Positions 5,675-8,022 of a stretch of DNA of 8,022 bases are shown here, in pieces. The stretch is taken from positions 1 through 8,022 of the forward strand of contig JAGGZG010000091.1 of the NCBI GenBank assembly GCA_021162125.1, given 5' to 3'. Both the position numbers and the translations under genes were made by a program. How positions within the stretch are numbered: the first letter of the stretch is position 1; every line of letters starts with the position of its first letter. This stretch comes from Anaerolineae bacterium. Lineage in GTDB: Bacteria; Chloroflexota; Anaerolineae; JACIWR01. The notes beneath the pieces were generated by a model that saw nothing but the letters and a program-made list of their open reading frames with translations, searched no databases and was not told the origin of the DNA.

Positions 5675-5704
5675 TTGGACTTGGCGAGCGAGTTGTGTTA
5701 GAAT
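5675..5704 (+). promoter_or_regulatory. Extended -10 promoter of the TauE/SafE gene
   Basis: TAGAAT (5699-5704) matches the -10 consensus at five of six bases and is preceded by TGT, the extended -10 motif. A weak -35, TTGGAC (5675-5680), stands 18 bases upstream. Transcription would start near 5711, about 70 bases before the ATG at 5782. Confidence 0.5.
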
Positions 5705-5781
5705 ACCCTGAGCTGGCCCGCCAGTACCACCCGGACCTGTTCGCTGGAGTAGATTAGGGAAGCTAAGATACGGGAGACATT

Positions 5782-6582
5782 ATGTTTACTACGCTGGCTT
5801 TGTTGGCCACGGGCGCGATAGCTGGTACTCTGGGGGCATTGTTGGGGCTCGGAGGTGGTATTTTCCTCGTGCCAGCTCTCACCCTGGTTTTCCACCTGCC
5901 TATCCGTATCGCCATCGGTACAAGCCTGGTAGGAGTTATAGCCACGTCCGCGGGGGTGGCAGTGACGGCCACCAAAGGGCACAATGCCAATGTGTCCCTG
6001 GCGTTGCGCCTGGAGCTGGCAACCACCGCTGGAGCGGTGATGGGCAGCTTGCTTGCCGGGCATCTAAGCGCCAGGATTCTCAGTCTGCTATTCGCGGCCG
6101 TGGTCTTTTTCACCGCTGGATATACCTGGCGGAAGACAAGGCACCGCCGTATCGCCCAGGGACGCACATCCGGCGAGAGCCTTTTGCAGGGCGATTACGA
6201 AGCTCACCATTGGCCGGCGGGCCTGGGACTCGCCGGCATCGCTGGGACCTTGTCGGGGCTCGTGGGCGTCGGCGGGGGCTTCATCAAAGTCCCGATAATG
6301 TATGCCCTTATGGGCGTTCCCCTGGGAATAGCCACGGCGACCAGCAACTTTATGGTGGGCATCACTGCCGGGGCGAGCGTCTTTGTCTACTACGCTCGTG
6401 GCGACGTCTATCCCCTGGTGACTGTGCCAACGGTGATGGGCGTATTCATAGGCGCGGTGGGTGGCGGGCGGTTGGCACCCCGTCTGCGTGTAGCCTGGTT
6501 GGAGCAATCCCTGATCCTACTGCTTCTGGCGATGGGAGTTCAGATGCTTCTCGAGGGAGTGGGAATTCATGTCATGCCCTGA
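5782..6582 (+). CDS. TauE/SafE family membrane permease (probable anion exporter)
   Basis: This polytopic inner-membrane protein of 266 residues belongs to the TauE/SafE family (formerly DUF81), whose studied members export sulfite, sulfoacetate or related organosulfur anions. The family's two homologous halves are visible. Half one carries GLGGGIFLVPAL at 22-33 and half two carries GVGGGFIKVPIM at 162-173. Each lies in the first helix of a hydrophobic bundle, joined by a charged loop (about 117-143). Later helices include ATATSNFMVGITAGA (184-198). The ATG follows GGGAGA by about 6 bases. A DUF1634 gene overlaps or directly follows, a pairing seen in many bacteria and archaea and suggesting that the two work together. 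The substrate cannot be read here, and no sulfur-metabolism gene is nearby. Confidence 0.93.
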   Translation: MFTTLALLATGAIAGTLGALLGLGGGIFLVPALTLVFHLPIRIAIGTSLVGVIATSAGVAVTATKGHNANVSLALRLELATTAGAVMGSLLAGHLSARILSLLFAAVVFFTAGYTWRKTRHRRIAQGRTSGESLLQGDYEAHHWPAGLGLAGIAGTLSGLVGVGGGFIKVPIMYALMGVPLGIATATSNFMVGITAGASVFVYYARGDVYPLVTVPTVMGVFIGAVGGGRLAPRLRVAWLEQSLILLLLAMGVQMLLEGVGIHVMP

Positions 6583-6934
6583 ATCCGAAAATCGCGGAGG
6601 CAGAGGGGAAATGGTCACTCGGTGGCTTTCTCTGTCTGTCACCTCGGTAGCCTTAGCACTGATGATGAAAGGGTTCCTGGACGTGGCCGTTGGTGGGAGA
6701 CTCATATTGCCGGGACCACCGGCGATGCCCATTAGAGGGCTCCTACATCCGGAGGCTTTGCAGAGCGGGGAGGGACTTCTGTGTATGGGAATCGTGATCC
6801 TGGCTGCGTTACCGGCTTTCCGGGTGGTCCTGGCTTTGGTTACGTATCTTCGGACCAGGGCCTGGGTGGATGCCCTGATAGCCCTGGGGGTTTTGGCGGT
6901 GCTGCTGCTGGGTACTTACGTGCCGAGGAGATGA
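6569..6934 (+). CDS. DUF1634 small membrane protein
   Basis: This is a small three-helix membrane protein of the DUF1634 family, found next to TauE/SafE permeases, with unknown biochemical role. Membrane segments lie at about residues 19-35, 69-93 and 100-116. The family-typical pattern GxxxLxxxPxxRVxLxxxxYxxxRxWxxA is visible across residues 69-105 (GIVILAALPAFRVVLALVTY and following). Two starts are possible. The ATG at 6569 overlaps the TauE gene by 14 bases, with GAGGGAG nine bases upstream, giving 121 residues. The ATG at 6611 has GGAGG ten bases upstream and gives 107 residues that begin just before the first helix. Either start fits translational coupling. The stop is TGA at 6932-6934. 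I keep the longer form but rate the two about equal. Confidence 0.82.
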   Translation: MSCPESENRGGRGEMVTRWLSLSVTSVALALMMKGFLDVAVGGRLILPGPPAMPIRGLLHPEALQSGEGLLCMGIVILAALPAFRVVLALVTYLRTRAWVDALIALGVLAVLLLGTYVPRR

Positions 6935-7066
6935 CGATGGAGCCGGCAATCCTCATCCCTGTGATGCATCAACCCGACATTGCCTTATCACGAATGTCAC
7001 CAATGGGCGAATGACACGAATAATGCCTGACCTCTTCAATTTCTTCTCACATCGCTCTCCCTTGTT

Positions 7067-7100
7067 CCCCTTTCTCCCTCGCGCAACAGGAGAGAAGGGG
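7067..7100. terminator. Hairpin between convergent genes
   Basis: CCCCTTTCTCC (7067-7077) pairs with GGAGAGAAGGGG (7089-7100) with one bulged base and an 11-base loop. It lies between the converging DUF1634 and HAD genes, where a two-way terminator would be expected. No clear T-run follows on either strand, so the terminator role is only probable. The rest of the 6935-7138 gap holds degenerate GAATG-type repeats and no convincing gene. Confidence 0.4.
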
Positions 7101-7138
7101 GACCGGAGAGATGGCTTCCCCGGCGCTGGATAGCCAGC

Positions 7139-7930
7139 TCACAGCACGAACTGCTCGATGGCCCAGGCAACGCCATCTTCGTCGTTGCTGGGAGCGATGG
7201 CATCGGCTGCGGCCTGTACCACGGGTGGGGCGTTGCCTACGGCCACGCTCAGGCCCGCGTGGGCGAACATCTCCAGGTCGGCCTCGCCATCCCCAATGGC
7301 CAGTACCGACTCGGGGGCGATTTTCCACTCGCGACACAGCCGGGCCAGCGCTGCGCCCTTGGACGCCCGCGCGCTGACCATGGTCAGCGAGTACAGCGTT
7401 CCCTCCCGGTAGTACCGATCAAAGCGTACCTGCGCCCACAGGCGAGGTCTGAACTCGCACCAGATGGCCGTGGCTGCCTCTGCACCGTGGGCGATGATGC
7501 GCGTGGGAGGCCGGGTCACGGCCTCCAGGTTGCTTGCCAGGACGTAATGACCCTCGTCGAGGGGGCCCAGCGCTTGTCCAGGCCGTTGGCGGTAGTAGGT
7601 AAGTCCGTTCACGGTGATGCTCAGCTCAAAGCCGTGCTCGTCCGCGTACGCGGCGATCTCTTTCGCGCAGGACAGGTCCAGGCGAAAATGCCACAGCTCA
7701 ACCCCGTCCTCTGGGCGGTAGCCCACGGCTCCATTGTGACAGATGAGTGGCGTCGTGAGCCCGAGTTCCTGGGCGAGCCGGCTCGCCGAGCGGGGTTGGC
7801 GCGCCGTCGCCAGAACGATCTTGACGCCCTTTGACTTCACTTGCGCGATGGCCGCCGCGTTGGCCGCGCTCAACTGTCCCTGGCTATTGAGCAGCGTCCC
7901 GTCCACGTCCAGGGCCACGAGTCGAATCAC
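7139..7930 (-). CDS. Cof-type HAD-superfamily hydrolase (sugar-phosphate phosphatase-like)
   Basis: This cytoplasmic phosphatase of the HAD superfamily (Cof/IIB type, residues 2-263) probably acts on a sugar phosphate or another small phosphorylated metabolite. Motif I is DVDGTLL with the nucleophile Asp8 and acid/base Asp10. Motif II is the Thr in LATAR (Thr42), followed by CHNGA at 65-69, typical of Cof proteins. Motif III is Lys191 in ASKGAAL. Motif IV is GDGEADLEMF with Asp214 and Asp218. The usual GDxxND has Ala in place of Asn, but both Mg-binding Asp residues remain. The C-terminal SNDEDGVAWAIEQ is also typical. The frame extends to an ATG at 7969, but the GTG at 7930 has AAGGAG seven bases upstream and begins right at the first strand, so it is the better start. 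The substrate is unknown. The 92 bases upstream hold no clear promoter. Confidence 0.92.
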   Translation of the reverse strand: MIRLVALDVDGTLLNSQGQLSAANAAAIAQVKSKGVKIVLATARQPRSASRLAQELGLTTPLICHNGAVGYRPEDGVELWHFRLDLSCAKEIAAYADEHGFELSITVNGLTYYRQRPGQALGPLDEGHYVLASNLEAVTRPPTRIIAHGAEAATAIWCEFRPRLWAQVRFDRYYREGTLYSLTMVSARASKGAALARLCREWKIAPESVLAIGDGEADLEMFAHAGLSVAVGNAPPVVQAAADAIAPSNDEDGVAWAIEQFVL

Positions 7931-8022
7931 GTTCTTTCTCCTTGACGAACTTGACCATCGGATGTACAATCAATACGGATTGCCCTACAACATTTGCGTC
8001 GCCCGCGAGAATCTTTCGGACG

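Noticed and set aside
7259..7834. A 191-codon plus-strand frame opposite the HAD gene
   Set aside because: It is antisense to a gene with all four HAD motifs intact.
7931..8022. Promoter upstream of the HAD gene
   Set aside because: No -35/-10 pair with good matches and spacing was found. The gene may be read from an upstream promoter outside the window.

Overview
The window reads as a moderately GC-rich bacterial chromosome segment. It holds seven protein-coding genes and no RNA genes, phage genes, insertion sequences or CRISPR arrays. My best guess for the host is a Chloroflexota-type (Anaerolineae-like) bacterium. This rests on the gene mix (ROK regulator plus sugar-binding lipoprotein, half-size UPF0016 protein, TauE/SafE with DUF1634) and on a heptamer-repeat element, and it is an inference, not a firm assignment.

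Layout. (1) Positions 1-2920, minus strand: a ROK-family sugar-responsive repressor followed by a lipoprotein solute-binding protein of a carbohydrate ABC transporter. A strong hairpin follows the binding-protein stop codon. The permease genes would be expected beyond the left edge. The ROK gene has a clear sigma-70-type promoter whose -35 box sits inside a perfect inverted repeat, the best regulatory signal in the window. (2) Positions 2965-5210, minus strand: trpS (tryptophanyl-tRNA synthetase) and, 46 bases downstream, an unrecognised 286-residue protein with a strong ribosome-binding site. A textbook Rho-independent terminator closes this probable two-gene unit. The trpS leader is about 190 bases long, rich in hairpins and carries a heptamer-repeat palindrome. 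(3) Positions 5265-6934: a divergent pair of membrane loci. A single-domain UPF0016/GDT1 protein (likely manganese or other cation export) runs left, and a TauE/SafE permease followed by a small DUF1634 membrane protein runs right. Convincing promoter-like sequences for both directions lie in the 244-base gap. (4) Positions 6935-8022: a convergent gap with a hairpin and degenerate repeats, then a Cof-type HAD phosphatase on the minus strand.

Most of the window is ordinary housekeeping and transport. The parts that deserve a second look are the ROK promoter/operator, the unknown protein tied to trpS, and the structured trpS leader with its inserted repeat. Four gene starts were chosen or questioned using ribosome-binding sites: trpS (ATG at 4982), the HAD protein (GTG at 7930), the ROK protein (TTG at 2758 preferred) and DUF1634 (ATG at 6569 or 6611).
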